A stretch of 64,000 nucleotides of DNA from an uncultured Oscillibacter sp. (lineage in GTDB: Bacteria > Bacillota > Clostridia > Oscillospirales > Oscillospiraceae): the NCBI GenBank assembly GCA_947365245.1, contig CANAWG010000009.1, forward strand, positions 54,416 through 118,415, read 5' to 3'. Every line of letters starts with the position of its first letter. Positions within the stretch are counted from its first letter, which is position 1. A program made the translations under genes and the position numbers. Shown piece by piece: positions 1 to 9,303 of this stretch. The notes beneath the pieces were generated by a model. The model was not told the origin of the DNA. It saw nothing but the letters and a program-made list of their open reading frames with translations, and made no database searches.

Positions 1-905
1 TGCCCCAGCAGGTAGGCTGCCGCGGTCATCCGCTTCCCTCCCTGGGCCTGGAGCTCCAGGATCCGCAGGAGCCTGCCGTCTCCGCAGGCGACGTCGATCC
101 CCTGCTTCCCCGCAGCCGCGATGGCGCCGGGCCGGGCCGCGGTCCTCTCCCCGGTCTCCCGCACGGCGTAGAGCTTCATCATCTCCCCGCCAATGACATT
201 CGTAGAGGCACAAGGCCAGGGGACCAGCCCCCGCACCTGGCAGGCGATTTCATGGGCGGAGCGGCTCCAGTCCACCGGAGACATCTCCCGGCTGAGCATG
301 GAGGCGTAGGTCTGCCGGCTCCCGTCCTGGGGCGTCCGGCTGGCGGTCCCATTGGCCAGAGCCGCCACCGCCTCGGAGAGCGCCTCCGCCCCGATCTCCG
401 CAAGGCGTGCCGTCAGGGACTGGGCGTCCTCCTCCGCTCCGATGGGGGTGGATTTCTGCAAAATCACGTCCCCGGCGTCCAGCTCCTTTGCCATATACAT
501 GATGGAGACGCCGGTCTCCGTCTCGCCGTTTAAGATCGCCCAGTTGATGGGGGCCGCACCCCGGTACTTGGGCAGCAGAGACGAGTGGACATTGATGGAG
601 CCACAGGGCGGGACGTTTAAAATGTCCTCCGGCAGCAGCTTTCCGTAAGCCGCCACCACGATCAGCTCCGGCGCCAGCTCCCGCACCAGCTCCAACGCCC
701 CGCCGTCCCGCAACTTCAGAGGCTGGTAGACCGGCAGATTCTCCGACAGGGCATATTCCTTTACCGGCGAGAACGCCAGCTTATGCCCCCGGTTTTTCGG
801 CTTGTCCGGCTGGGTGAAGACCCCGCAGACCGTGTGGCCGTCCTCCACCATGCGCCGCAGCGACGAGACGGCGAATTCCGGCGTCCCCATGAACAAGATC
901 CGCAT
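1..905 (-). CDS. fmt: Methionyl-tRNA formyltransferase (3' end cut by window)
   Basis: Formylates Met-tRNAfMet with 10-formyl-THF so that translation can start. The reading frame opens at ATG 905 with MRILFMGTPEFAV, the usual Fmt N-terminus. It contains the formyltransferase core HSSLLPKYRGAAPINWAI and then the start of the C-terminal OB-like tRNA-binding domain. About 301 codons are present of the family's usual 310 or so, so only the extreme C-terminus is missing, past base 1. It begins 4 nt after the stop of def, the standard def-fmt pairing: the deformylase removes the group this enzyme adds. Assignment is secure; only the end is unseen. Confidence 0.95.
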   Translation of the reverse strand, partial: MRILFMGTPEFAVSSLRRMVEDGHTVCGVFTQPDKPKNRGHKLAFSPVKEYALSENLPVYQPLKLRDGGALELVRELAPELIVVAAYGKLLPEDILNVPPCGSINVHSSLLPKYRGAAPINWAILNGETETGVSIMYMAKELDAGDVILQKSTPIGAEEDAQSLTARLAEIGAEALSEAVAALANGTASRTPQDGSRQTYASMLSREMSPVDWSRSAHEIACQVRGLVPWPCASTNVIGGEMMKLYAVRETGERTAARPGAIAAAGKQGIDVACGDGRLLRILELQAQGGKRMTAAAYLLG

Positions 906-909
906 GGAC

Positions 910-1404
910 TCAATCCTCCTCGTCCTCCAGGTACTCTTTCAGCTCCTCGTCGGTGAGGAAGCGGTCGATGTGCTCGGTGTATATATGGCCGTCCAGATGC
1001 TCGATCTCATGGCAGAAGCAGCGGGCCGTCAGTCCCTCGCCCTGGGCCTCGAACCAGTTGCCCTCCCGGTCCTGAGCCCGCACCCGCACCACGTTGGGCC
1101 GGGTGACGATGCCCCACTTGCCGGGGACGCTGAGACAGCCCTCCAGCCCCGTCTGCTCACCGCTCTGGGCGATAATCTCCGGGTTGATGAGCTCCAGATA
1201 CTCCTCCGTGTCCTCGTCCAGCACCAGGCAGGCCCGACGCAGCACCCCCACCTGGGGCGCCGCCAGTCCCGCGCCGCCGGCCTCCGCCAGCGTCTCCGCC
1301 ATATCGTCCAGCAGCTGGCCCAGGCGGGCGTTGAAATCCGTCACAGGGCGACAGACCTTGGTCAGGCAGTCCTCCCCCACCTCTACAATCTTTCGCAATG
1401 CCAT
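910..1404 (-). CDS. def: Peptide deformylase
   Basis: Metalloenzyme that removes the N-formyl group from nascent proteins at the ribosome exit. All three signature motifs are visible in the 164 residues: GGAGLAAPQ at 43-51, EGCLS at 88-92 (metal ligand Cys90) and HEIEH at 132-136 (ligands His132 and His136, catalytic Glu133). The length is normal. It follows priA on the minus strand after about 100 bp that hold a small hairpin, and precedes fmt by 4 nt. The second residue of the HExxH motif region is typical; nothing is missing. Confidence 0.97.
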   Translation of the reverse strand: MALRKIVEVGEDCLTKVCRPVTDFNARLGQLLDDMAETLAEAGGAGLAAPQVGVLRRACLVLDEDTEEYLELINPEIIAQSGEQTGLEGCLSVPGKWGIVTRPNVVRVRAQDREGNWFEAQGEGLTARCFCHEIEHLDGHIYTEHIDRFLTDEELKEYLEDEED

Positions 1405-1438
1405 AGGTTTTATCCTCCCGATGGTTTATACTAGTTCC

Positions 1439-1465
1439 CCATAAAACGATGCCATCATTTTATGG
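1439..1465. other. Short inverted repeat between priA and def
   Basis: CCATAAAACGATG (1439-1451) faces CATCATTTTATGG (1453-1465), a 13-bp imperfect stem with a one-base centre. It lies in the 101-bp gap between priA and def. With no U-run it is not a clear terminator; it may be an RNA-processing or stability element inside the long operon. Confidence 0.4.
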
Positions 1466-1505
1466 AGCCGCAGAATACTGCCCGGCGGCGAAGCCGCCAA
1501 TCGTA

Positions 1506-3974
1506 TCACTCCTGCCCGTTGCAGTCGGCAAAAATATGAAGTCCGCGGTTTTCGCGGCTGTTGGCAAATTCTCTCAGGGTCCAGCTCACCACTTCCCGGG
1601 TGGCCCGGTCGTTTTTCCCCACCAGAAGCACCCGGTAGCGGTAGCGGTTGTTCAGCTTCACCACCGGCGCGGGGGCGGGCCCCAGAACCTCCGGCTGGCT
1701 GGCCGCCACCGCCTCCGCGGCGCACAGGACGCGCAATCGCTCCCGCAGGGCCGCGGCGGCCCGCAGGACCCGCCCCTCCTCCGATCCGGAGACGGTAAAG
1801 GTGAAGAGATCCGCAAAGGGCGGACAGCGCCGCAGCCGCCGCAGCCGGATCTCGTGTTCGTAGAATCCCGCGTAATCCTGCCGGGCGGCGCACTGAATGA
1901 CATCGTTTTCCGGCGTATAGGTCTGGATCACCGCCCGGCCTGTCCGCTCTCCCCGGCCCGCCCGGCCCACCACCTGAGTCAGCAGGCTGAACGTCCGCTC
2001 CGCGGAGCGGTAGTTGTCCACATACAGCGAGAGGTCGGCGCACAGAACGCCCACCAGCGTCACATTTTCAAAATCCAGCCCCTTGGCCACCATCTGCGTG
2101 CCCAGGAGGATGGGAATCTTCTCTCTCTCAAACTGTGACAGAATCTCCTCGTGCCGCCCGGAGGCCGTGTCCGCGTCCATCCGCAGGATCCCCGCCTCCG
2201 GAAACAGGTCCCGCAGCTCCTCCTCCACCCGCTGGGTGCCGGCGCCCACGTGCTTCATCAGCCCGCCGCACACGGGGCAGGTGTCCCCCAGGCGCTGGGA
2301 GTGGCCGCAGTAGTGGCACATCAGCCGCCCGTTGGCGGAGTGGTAGGTCAGCGCCGTGCTACACCGGGGACACTCCGGCACATAGCCGCACTCCCCGCAC
2401 AGCAGCATGCGGCTGTTCCCCCGGCGGTTTAAAAACAGAATGCTCTGCTCCCCCCGGGAGAGATTTTCCTCCAGCTCCCGCCGCAAAGCGCCGCCGATCA
2501 GCCCGGGGTTTCCGCCGCGGATCTCCTCCCGCAGGTCCGCCACCAGCACCTCCGGCAAACTCCGGCGGTTGTACCTCTGCCGCAGCAGCGCCCTTTGATA
2601 GGTCCCGCTCTCTGCAGCCCACGCGGTCTCCACCGCAGGCGTTGCGGAGCCCAGCACCAGCGTGGCCTTGCTGCGGCCGCAGAGGTATTTCGCCACGTCC
2701 CGGGTGTGGTATCGGGGCGGGTTTTCCGACTGGTAGGTACTCTCCTGCTCCTCGTCCAGAATGATAATCCCCAGGTTCCGCAGCGGGGCAAAGACGGCGG
2801 AGCGGGTGCCCAGCACCACCTGGACCTCCCCCCGCCGGATGCGCTTCCACTGGTCGTACCGCTCCGTCACGCGCAGCCCGCTGTGGAGCATGGCGGCCCG
2901 GTCGCCAAAATAGGACGAGAACTTCCGCATCATCTGGGGCGTCAGGGCGATCTCCGGCACCAGCACCATGGCCTCTTTGCCCCGGGCCAGCATCTCCTGC
3001 ACCAGCCGGAGGTACACCTGGGTCTTCCCGCTGCCGGTGACGCCCTGGAGCAGCACCGCCTGGGCCGTGGGTTCCTCCGTCAAAGAGAGGATCTGCGCAA
3101 AGGCGGCCTGCTGCTCTTCGCTCAGCACGATGGCCTCACCCGGCTCCACCGGTTCCGGGGTGGAGATTCGCAGAGTCTCCTCCTCGGAAAAGCGGATCAG
3201 CCCGCTTTTCTCCATGGCCCGCAGCGTCCGCATGGACGCGCCGGTGAAGTAGCACACGTCGGCGGCGGAAGTCCGCCCGGCGGAGGAAAGGAGATTCACC
3301 ACCTCGTACCGCTGGGGCGCGGAGCGCCGCCTGGGCTCCACCGCGGCCAGGGCCTCTTCCGCCGGGAGGGCCAGCTCCGCCATCCGGCGGGAGCGGTCCG
3401 TCACCTTTCGTTTGGCGGCGGTCTCACAGGTGACCAAGCCGATCCCCTGGAGCTTTCGCAGCGCCGCGTCCACCTGTCCGCCGCAGCTGGAGCGCAGTGT
3501 CTCCACATCCGCGCTGCCGCCGCCCGCATACAGCACGTCCAAAATCAAGACGGCCTGTCTGACGGAAGCGGCCATGCCGTCCGCTGTCAGCCGGTCCAGC
3601 TGGGGGTCCGTCAAGCGCCAGATCTCCCGGAGCTGATACCACAGCCCCGTTGGCAGGATGGTCTTCACCGCCTCAAAAAACGTGCAGAAATACCTCTGCC
3701 GCATCCACAGCGCCAGCTCAATCCCCGCCCGGTCCAGCACCGGCTCCCGATCCAGCACCGCCGTCAGGGGCTTGAGCTTCTTCGTCCGCTCCCCCGTCCC
3801 CCGGGCCAGGACCACGCCCTCCGACGGGCGGTTTCCCCGCCCAAAGGGCACCATCACCCGGACGCCGGGGACGGCGGTCTCCGCCATGGCCTCCGGCACC
3901 AGGTAGTCATAGGGCTTGTCTATGGCATAGGGCGCGGCACTGACCGCGACCTTGCAAATCACAGCGGCCTCCAT
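1506..3974 (-). CDS. priA: Primosomal replication restart helicase PriA
   Basis: 3'-to-5' superfamily 2 helicase that recognises stalled forks and reloads the replicative helicase. The 822 residues show an N-terminal fork-binding domain, Walker A GVTGSGKT at 311-318, a DEEQ box at 407-410 and a paired zinc-binding region (CGEC, CPRC, CHYC, CPVC) between the helicase lobes. Motif VI appears as QVVGRAGRG. The Walker B box reads DEEQ where many PriA proteins have DEEH. The start ATG at 3974 lies behind a G-rich Shine-Dalgarno and 21 nt after rpoZ. Position between rpoZ and def-fmt is the conserved Firmicutes order. Confidence 0.96.
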   Translation of the reverse strand: MEAAVICKVAVSAAPYAIDKPYDYLVPEAMAETAVPGVRVMVPFGRGNRPSEGVVLARGTGERTKKLKPLTAVLDREPVLDRAGIELALWMRQRYFCTFFEAVKTILPTGLWYQLREIWRLTDPQLDRLTADGMAASVRQAVLILDVLYAGGGSADVETLRSSCGGQVDAALRKLQGIGLVTCETAAKRKVTDRSRRMAELALPAEEALAAVEPRRRSAPQRYEVVNLLSSAGRTSAADVCYFTGASMRTLRAMEKSGLIRFSEEETLRISTPEPVEPGEAIVLSEEQQAAFAQILSLTEEPTAQAVLLQGVTGSGKTQVYLRLVQEMLARGKEAMVLVPEIALTPQMMRKFSSYFGDRAAMLHSGLRVTERYDQWKRIRRGEVQVVLGTRSAVFAPLRNLGIIILDEEQESTYQSENPPRYHTRDVAKYLCGRSKATLVLGSATPAVETAWAAESGTYQRALLRQRYNRRSLPEVLVADLREEIRGGNPGLIGGALRRELEENLSRGEQSILFLNRRGNSRMLLCGECGYVPECPRCSTALTYHSANGRLMCHYCGHSQRLGDTCPVCGGLMKHVGAGTQRVEEELRDLFPEAGILRMDADTASGRHEEILSQFEREKIPILLGTQMVAKGLDFENVTLVGVLCADLSLYVDNYRSAERTFSLLTQVVGRAGRGERTGRAVIQTYTPENDVIQCAARQDYAGFYEHEIRLRRLRRCPPFADLFTFTVSGSEEGRVLRAAAALRERLRVLCAAEAVAASQPEVLGPAPAPVVKLNNRYRYRVLLVGKNDRATREVVSWTLREFANSRENRGLHIFADCNGQE

Positions 3975-3995
3975 GCCCCGCCCCCTCTCGCCTGT

Positions 3996-4211
3996 TTATT
4001 CCCCCTCTGTCTCCAGCTCCAGGCCGCTGGCGTCCAGACGGCCCTCCGCCACCTCGTGGATGGCCAGGGTCACCGGCTTTTCATCCAGCGGCTCTCCCGT
4101 CTCCTCGGCGGCCTCGGCGATCTGGCGGGCCCGGCGGGCCACCACGTTCACCAGCATATAGCGGTTGGGAACAAAGCTTGTCAACTTGTCCATCGCAGGA
4201 TACAGCATCAT
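3996..4211 (-). CDS. rpoZ: RNA polymerase omega subunit
   Basis: Small chaperone-like subunit that helps assemble beta-prime in RNA polymerase. The 71 residues contain the omega core: MLYPAMDKL near the start, NRYMLVNVVARRARQI, then KPVTLAIHEVAEG. Length is typical of clostridial omega. It sits between gmk (64 nt upstream) and priA, the usual gmk-rpoZ-priA linkage. Identification rests on motif and context together because the protein is short. Confidence 0.92.
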   Translation of the reverse strand: MMLYPAMDKLTSFVPNRYMLVNVVARRARQIAEAAEETGEPLDEKPVTLAIHEVAEGRLDASGLELETEGE

Positions 4212-4275
4212 AATACTCTACTTCCATTCTGCCAAATCAGGCTTAAAATTTTTGTCGGAAACTACCGCCGCGGCC

Positions 4276-4872
4276 TCAGTTTTCGTCAATGATCTCCATG
4301 CGCTCCCTGGGCTTGCAGTGCTCCGCGGTCATAATGGCGTCCAGCTCCCGCACCGCGCTCTCCACACTGTCGTTGATGACAAAGTAGTCGTAGGTGTGGG
4401 CCGTCTGGAACTCCACCTTGGCCCGCAGCAGCCTCTTTTGGATCTTCTCCGGGCTGTCGGTGCCCCGCTCGGTGAGGCGGCGCTCCAATTCGGCCCAGCT
4501 GGGCGGGGCGATGAAGACGCTCACCGTCTCCGGCCGCTTGCCTTTCACCTGGATGGCCCCCTGGATCTCGATGTCCAGAATTACGTCCTCCCCCCGGTCC
4601 ATGGCCTCGTCCACATACTGCCTGGGGGTGCCGTAGAAGTTGCCCACGTACTCCGCATATTCCAAAAAGTCCCCCCGGGCGATCCACTGGCGGAACGTGT
4701 CCACCTCCAGAAAATGGTAGTGTACGCCGTCCTCCTCGCCGGGCCGCATCTCCCGGGTGGTGGCCGAGACGGAGAAGTACACGTTTTTTCTCCGCTCCAG
4801 CAGCGCCTTGAGCACGGTGCTCTTGCCGACCCCCGACGGGCCGGAGACGATAAAGGTCTTTCCCCTCTTCAT
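4276..4872 (-). CDS. gmk: Guanylate kinase
   Basis: Phosphorylates GMP to GDP with ATP, an essential purine salvage and biosynthesis step. The P-loop GPSGVGKST is at residues 11-19, followed by the GMP-binding region with [17 protein letters not shown] and ILDIEIQGA. The 198 residues are a normal length. The ATG at 4872 overlaps the remA stop by 4 nt (ATGA), implying translational coupling. It is part of the yicC-remA-gmk-rpoZ cluster. Confidence 0.97.
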   Translation of the reverse strand: MKRGKTFIVSGPSGVGKSTVLKALLERRKNVYFSVSATTREMRPGEEDGVHYHFLEVDTFRQWIARGDFLEYAEYVGNFYGTPRQYVDEAMDRGEDVILDIEIQGAIQVKGKRPETVSVFIAPPSWAELERRLTERGTDSPEKIQKRLLRAKVEFQTAHTYDYFVINDSVESAVRELDAIMTAEHCKPRERMEIIDEN

Positions 4873-5123
4873 ATCTCCTCACTCCCCTCCGTATTCCCGG
4901 CCTTGCCGCCAAACCGCTCCGGCGGCAGGGCCGATAAGATCACATGGCCGCTGTCCATCACAAAGACGGAGGCGGTCTTCCGCCCGTATGTGGCGTCGAT
5001 CAGCATTCCCCGCTCCCGGGTCTCCTGGATCATCCGTTTTACAGGGGCGGAGTCCGGGCTGATGACGGCCACCAGCCGCTCCTCAGACACCAGGTTTCCA
5101 AATCCGATGTTGATCAGCTTCAT
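4869..5123 (-). CDS. remA: RemA-like DNA-binding regulator (DUF370)
   Basis: RemA in Bacillus is a ring-forming DNA-binding protein that activates matrix and osmoprotection genes; the clostridial role is less well known. The 84 residues begin [20 protein letters not shown] and contain the family signature [17 protein letters not shown]. It sits between yicC and gmk, as in most Firmicutes, and overlaps gmk by 4 nt. The C-terminal tail after residue 70 is a variable acidic extension. Confidence 0.93.
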   Translation of the reverse strand: MKLINIGFGNLVSEERLVAVISPDSAPVKRMIQETRERGMLIDATYGRKTASVFVMDSGHVILSALPPERFGGKAGNTEGSEEI

Positions 5124-5126
5124 GGC

Positions 5127-6008
5127 TCACTCCACATTCTGGACCTGCTCGCGCATCTTCTCCACCTCGGCCTTGAGGCCCACCACCACCTGGGCGATCC
5201 CCACGTCGTTGCACTTGGAGCCGATGGTGTTGGACTCCCGGTTGACCTCCTGGATCAAAAAGTCCATCTTCCGGCCCATGGGCTCGCCGGAGTCCAGCAT
5301 GGTCCGCAGCTGGCTCACGTGGCTCCGCAGACGGACGGTCTCCTCGTCCACCGCCACCTTGTCGGCGTAGATGGCCGCCTCGGTGAGGATGCGCTGCTCG
5401 TCCACCGCGGCGCTTTGGAGCACCTCCTGCATCCTGGCGGTGAGCTTGCGGCGGTACTCCGCCACTGTCTCCGGGGACCGCTCCTCCACCTGGGCGGTGT
5501 AGGCGAGGATGTTGTCCAGCCGGTTTCCGATGTCCTCCGCCAGCCTGGCGCCCTCCGTGGCCCGCATGGCGTTGAAAGCCGCCAGGGCCTCCTCCAGCAC
5601 GGCGCAGAGGTCGCCGCTGACCTCCTCCAGATCCTCGTCCGCCTTGGTGACGGTAAGAACGTCCGGAAAGCGGGCCAGTTGGTCGGGCATGACTTTATAG
5701 GCCGTGGGGCCGCAGACCTCCGAGAGCGCCTTCAGCGCGTCGGCGTACTGGGCCGCCAGCTCTTTGTTGACGGTGACTTTCGCCACGTCGGCGGCGGAGG
5801 CGTCCACGGTGATGAACACATCCACCTTTCCCCGGGAGACGGCCTTTTGCACGCAGCTCTTCACCGCGTCCTCGGCAAAGGCGTACATCCGGGGCATCTT
5901 CACCGCGCAGTCCAGATAGCGGTTATTGACGGAGCGCACCTCCACGGTGATATCCCGCCTGTGTACCTCCCGCCGCGCCCGGCCGTAGCCGGTCATACTC
6001 TTGATCAA
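5127..6008 (-). CDS. YicC family endoribonuclease
   Basis: Member of the YicC/YloC family, which includes stress-linked endoribonucleases acting on RNA. The 293 residues start MIKSMTGYGRA, the invariant family N-terminus, and end in the conserved segment EVNRESNTIGSKCNDV followed by VVGLKAEVEKMREQVQNVE. Length matches the family. It starts 21 nt after the J-domain gene and ends 3 nt before remA, so it is co-transcribed with remA-gmk. Confidence 0.94.
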   Translation of the reverse strand: MIKSMTGYGRARREVHRRDITVEVRSVNNRYLDCAVKMPRMYAFAEDAVKSCVQKAVSRGKVDVFITVDASAADVAKVTVNKELAAQYADALKALSEVCGPTAYKVMPDQLARFPDVLTVTKADEDLEEVSGDLCAVLEEALAAFNAMRATEGARLAEDIGNRLDNILAYTAQVEERSPETVAEYRRKLTARMQEVLQSAAVDEQRILTEAAIYADKVAVDEETVRLRSHVSQLRTMLDSGEPMGRKMDFLIQEVNRESNTIGSKCNDVGIAQVVVGLKAEVEKMREQVQNVE

Positions 6009-6029
6009 ATCGATTCCCTCCCCATCTCC

Positions 6030-6659
6030 TCAGCAGCAGAATAAATAGCCGCCGCCGTTGCAGAGCGTATAGATACAGCACAGCTCCAGGCACAAATTGC
6101 CCGGGCAGACCTCGGTCCCAAAGGGGCCGCCCCCGGGCCGGTAGGCGTTCCGAGGCCCGTTTGCCATAAAGCTCAGCGCCTGGCGGTACTCCCCGTTGCC
6201 CGGATCCATCTGACAGGCGGTCTCGTAGTACCGCCTGGCCTCGTCCATCCAGCCCCGGCGGTAGCAGATCACGCCCTTGAGGAAGTTCCACTCGGCGTTG
6301 TGGTCGCCGTAATTGGCCAGCAGCGCCTCCGCCCGGCTCAAATCCCCGGAGTTGATGGCCATGCGGGCCTGCTGCAGCACGGAGGACGTGGAGGAGCCGG
6401 AGGGCCGGTAGTACTGCTGTCCGCCCCCGGATCCATAGCCTCCGTATCCGCCGCCTGTCCGGCCGCCGCCGCTGCGCTCCTTGGTGATCTGCTCATAAGC
6501 GGCGTTGATCTCTTTCATCCGCTCCTGGGCCAGATCCGCCAAGGGATTGTCGTGGTAGTTGTCCGGGTGGTACTTCCGGGCCAAATCCCGGTAGGCCTTT
6601 TTGATCTCTTCATCCGTCGCGCCCTCAGAGACGCCTAATACCTGATAGGGATCGTTCAT
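6030..6659 (-). CDS. J-domain protein with TPR-like middle and Cys-rich tail
   Basis: Probable Hsp70 co-chaperone or J-domain adaptor. The N-terminal J domain (about residues 3-65) carries HPD at 31-33, required to stimulate DnaK. A Gly/Tyr-rich linker follows, then a helical TPR-like segment (about 115-175, LARMAINSGDL style repeats), and a short hydrophobic C-terminus rich in Cys and Gly ending FCC. It lacks the DnaJ zinc domain, so it is not DnaJ itself. It overlaps the DUF5685 gene by 4 nt. The Cys-rich end might bind metal or lipid; this is inference. Confidence 0.85.
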   Translation of the reverse strand: MNDPYQVLGVSEGATDEEIKKAYRDLARKYHPDNYHDNPLADLAQERMKEINAAYEQITKERSGGGRTGGGYGGYGSGGGQQYYRPSGSSTSSVLQQARMAINSGDLSRAEALLANYGDHNAEWNFLKGVICYRRGWMDEARRYYETACQMDPGNGEYRQALSFMANGPRNAYRPGGGPFGTEVCPGNLCLELCCIYTLCNGGGYLFCC

Positions 6660-7579
6660 GTGGTTTCCTCTTCATTCTTGTGTTTCTTTCTATCGCGGCC
6701 CGCCGCTGTCATCTTTCCCCGCCGGGCCGCCTGGAACGTACCGTCCAGCACGGCTTTTCCCACCTGAAAGAGACCGGTGTACAGGGTGCTCTCCAATACC
6801 GGCGTCCAGACGCCGAAGTCCCACAGCTCAAAGGCCGTTGTCATCATGTGGATGGAATGGTCCAGCGTGGCGGCGAACGCCCGCCGACTCTCCGCCGTCC
6901 ACACGCCGCCCTCCAGGGAAAAACGCAGGGCCACGGGGTTGTAGTTCCCGGAGGCGGCGTCCTTCTTGAGATCGTCCGCCGCGTCCACCAGGTAGACCCA
7001 CCGTCCCAGGTGGTACAACAGCTGTTCAAGCACCCGCCGCCGCACGGGGTCGTCCACCTCTCCGGCGGCCGCTCCCAGCAGCGCCGCGAAAGCGTCCGCC
7101 GCCCGGTCGATGGAGGGGCAGCGCTCCTCCTCCAGACGCCCCAGCAGCTCCAGCTGGCGGCGGGTCCTCTCGTCAAACCCGGGCCGGAGGGAGGCCGCTT
7201 CGCGGTAGGCCGGCTCCAGAATTTTGGAGACGCCCCGGTACTTCAGCCCGTGGAGCCAGTCGTGGTCCGCCACGCCGTCCCGCAGCTGCCAGTAGGCCAG
7301 AATCACGCTCTCGTCCGCCGCCAGCTCCAGCGCGCCGTTGGGCCGCTGAAAGCTCCGCCGCCGGACAGGACTGACAAGGCATCTTGCCTTACAATCCTCT
7401 TCCTCCACCGGTTCGGAGAGGAGGATGGCCAGAAAGGTGAAGTCGTAGTTGAGGATGAACCGGGCCGCCGTCCCGTACCGCCGGCCCAGGGTGTGGCACA
7501 GCCCGCAGTAGGCCCGGCGGAACCGCTCCGTCTCCGCCTCCGGCAGCATTCCAAGGGGCGGTCTGACATAGCCGTACAT
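6656..7579 (-). CDS. DUF5685 family protein
   Basis: A 307-residue conserved clostridial protein of unknown biochemical function. It starts MYGYVRPPLGMLPEAE and has the paired-cysteine segment YCGLCHTLGRRYG near residues 24-36, then an all-helical body with conserved DWLHG, DAADDLKKD and YNP segments. The helical layout with Asp-rich stretches recalls prenyltransferase-like folds, but I see no proof of catalysis. It is translationally coupled to the J-domain gene (4-nt overlap) and starts directly after the RseC-like gene. The C-terminus is basic. Confidence 0.75.
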   Translation of the reverse strand: MYGYVRPPLGMLPEAETERFRRAYCGLCHTLGRRYGTAARFILNYDFTFLAILLSEPVEEEDCKARCLVSPVRRRSFQRPNGALELAADESVILAYWQLRDGVADHDWLHGLKYRGVSKILEPAYREAASLRPGFDERTRRQLELLGRLEEERCPSIDRAADAFAALLGAAAGEVDDPVRRRVLEQLLYHLGRWVYLVDAADDLKKDAASGNYNPVALRFSLEGGVWTAESRRAFAATLDHSIHMMTTAFELWDFGVWTPVLESTLYTGLFQVGKAVLDGTFQAARRGKMTAAGRDRKKHKNEEETT

Positions 7580-7990
7580 CTAAAACAGCCGGACGATCTG
7601 AAAGGAGAGGCCGCCCTGCCGCCGCAGGCGGCGGTCGTAGAGGACCGCCAGCAGGATCCCCGCCGAAAAGCCGATGACAGCGGTCAAATATTGGACGGCC
7701 GTGCTGGGCGTCGCCGCCATGGCGGCCAGATATCCCGCGAGAAACAGCAGTACCGGCGTGAGATACACCAGAGCGATGATGCGCAGCATCTTCCTGGTGT
7801 CGCTCTGTACCACCACTTTCTGCCCGGGCTTGGCTCCGATGGGATTCAGGGCCCTGGCATGGACCGCCGCACCGCTGACGCCGCAGCCGGCGCACTCCTC
7901 ACAGTCATGGCCGCAGGCGGATTTCCGGGGCACGGAGATCTCCGCGTGGTTGTCGTCAATGATCCGCTCCACCGTGGCGATCTGGGTCAT
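7580..7990 (-). CDS. SoxR-reducing system / RseC-like membrane protein
   Basis: The 136 residues show the RseC/MucC layout: a short N-terminal domain with a cysteine cluster (CGHDCEECAGC near 26-36) followed by two transmembrane helices (about 73-93 and 98-118). Relatives in other bacteria work with Rnf complexes or in sigma-E control; in clostridia the role is uncertain. ATGA overlap with cdaR. The Cys cluster could hold an iron-sulfur centre, an inference from spacing only. Confidence 0.8.
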   Translation of the reverse strand: MTQIATVERIIDDNHAEISVPRKSACGHDCEECAGCGVSGAAVHARALNPIGAKPGQKVVVQSDTRKMLRIIALVYLTPVLLFLAGYLAAMAATPSTAVQYLTAVIGFSAGILLAVLYDRRLRRQGGLSFQIVRLF

Positions 7991-9303
7991 GTCTCCTCTC
8001 CCTCCTCCGGGCTCATAACGGGCTCCTGGCCCTCTTCCTCCGGAGGCGCCGGCTCGTCGCCGGGCTCCCGGATGGTCACCTGAATCTCGTACTCCCCGGT
8101 GACGCCGATGTCGCCGCCGGAGTTGATCTCCACCGTGGCGGGGACGGCGTAGCTGCCCAGGGCGGAGCTGTAATCGCTGAGATTTACCACCAGGGTGATA
8201 TTCTCACCGGTGAGGGCCGATATATCCGCCTCGGTCCCAAAGACCGCCACCGCGACCTCCGGCGTCTGCACGCTCAGGTCCCGGCCCTCCGGGGCGTTGT
8301 CATAGCGAATGTGGTCCGTCACCACCACGGCGGTGGTCCGGTCCGGATAGGAGATGGTCAGCGTGGACCGGGTGACGCCGCTGAGGTTTGTACAGCCCTC
8401 CGGCACCGTGATGCCGTAGGTGTGGGTGCTCTCTGTATTCCCCACGGAGAGCAGGTCAAAGTCCCCCAGAATGATGCTCTCCCGGTCCCGCAGAACCTCC
8501 GCCGGCCCGGAGACCATGATGGTGGCGGGGTCCAGACTGGCGTTCATGCTCCGCAGACGCGCGCCGGGAGCGGCGATATAGTTCATGGTCAGCCGCAGCT
8601 CCTTGGTGACAAACACCGGCAGAGAGACCTGGATGTTCTCCACCGTGGTGCGGATCCCGGAGGCGTCCAGCTCCTCCCCCTCCGCGGTGTAGTACTGGAG
8701 ACCCAGCGTCTCGGAGATACTGCCTGTGGCGCTGCCGATGTCCAGCTTCACCTTGGCGTACGCCACCTGGTCAATGAGCTCCTGCTGACCCCAGATCTCA
8801 ATCTCGCTGTGGGACATCTGGAGCTGTCCGGCGTTGTAGCCCTCCGCCACGTTGCCCACCAGTTCGCACTTGACCTCCACCTGCTTGCTGTACAGCTCGC
8901 TGATGTTCACCGTGGCCATGGAGATGCTCCGCTTCGTCACCTGCACCAGGTCGTCAAACCTGCTGCCCACCGTCAGCTGGTAGGGCACCCGCTGCTCGCC
9001 CGGGGAGGTGACGTTTTTCAGCTCCACAATCACGCGGACGCTGCTGCTGTCCATCTGGGCGACGTTCCAGCGCTTTCCCTTGACGGTGACGTCCATGGTG
9101 CTGTCCGTGTTCTCCTCCAGCAGCATCAGTCCCCGGTCGGCCAGGACGGTGTCCTCATCCGTATAGACGATGGGGATGCCCGTGATCTCCCGCTCCACCT
9201 GCTTGTCGTTGGTGGTATCCACAAAAAACCAGAGGATGGCCGCCACGCAGAACGCCAGCAGGAGGTACAGTACCTTGCGCGTTTCCATGCTCTTACTCTC
9301 CAT
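7987..9303 (-). CDS. cdaR: CdaR-like YbbR-domain protein
   Basis: Membrane-anchored partner of the c-di-AMP synthase CdaA. A single N-terminal transmembrane helix (about residues 9-26, VLYLLLAFCVAAILWFF) is followed by several extracytoplasmic YbbR repeats and a Pro/Glu-rich tail. Translation starts at ATG 9303 behind GGAGG, inside the last codons of cdaA (11-bp overlap), so both proteins are made together. CdaR tunes the cyclase in Listeria and Bacillus. Length of 438 is normal. Confidence 0.92.
   Translation of the reverse strand: MESKSMETRKVLYLLLAFCVAAILWFFVDTTNDKQVEREITGIPIVYTDEDTVLADRGLMLLEENTDSTMDVTVKGKRWNVAQMDSSSVRVIVELKNVTSPGEQRVPYQLTVGSRFDDLVQVTKRSISMATVNISELYSKQVEVKCELVGNVAEGYNAGQLQMSHSEIEIWGQQELIDQVAYAKVKLDIGSATGSISETLGLQYYTAEGEELDASGIRTTVENIQVSLPVFVTKELRLTMNYIAAPGARLRSMNASLDPATIMVSGPAEVLRDRESIILGDFDLLSVGNTESTHTYGITVPEGCTNLSGVTRSTLTISYPDRTTAVVVTDHIRYDNAPEGRDLSVQTPEVAVAVFGTEADISALTGENITLVVNLSDYSSALGSYAVPATVEINSGGDIGVTGEYEIQVTIREPGDEPAPPEEEGQEPVMSPEEGEET

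Noticed and set aside
2595..4292. Long plus-strand frame opposite priA and rpoZ
   Set aside because: It is the antisense reading of GC-rich genes, has biased His/Arg/Leu composition, no ribosome site and no domain.
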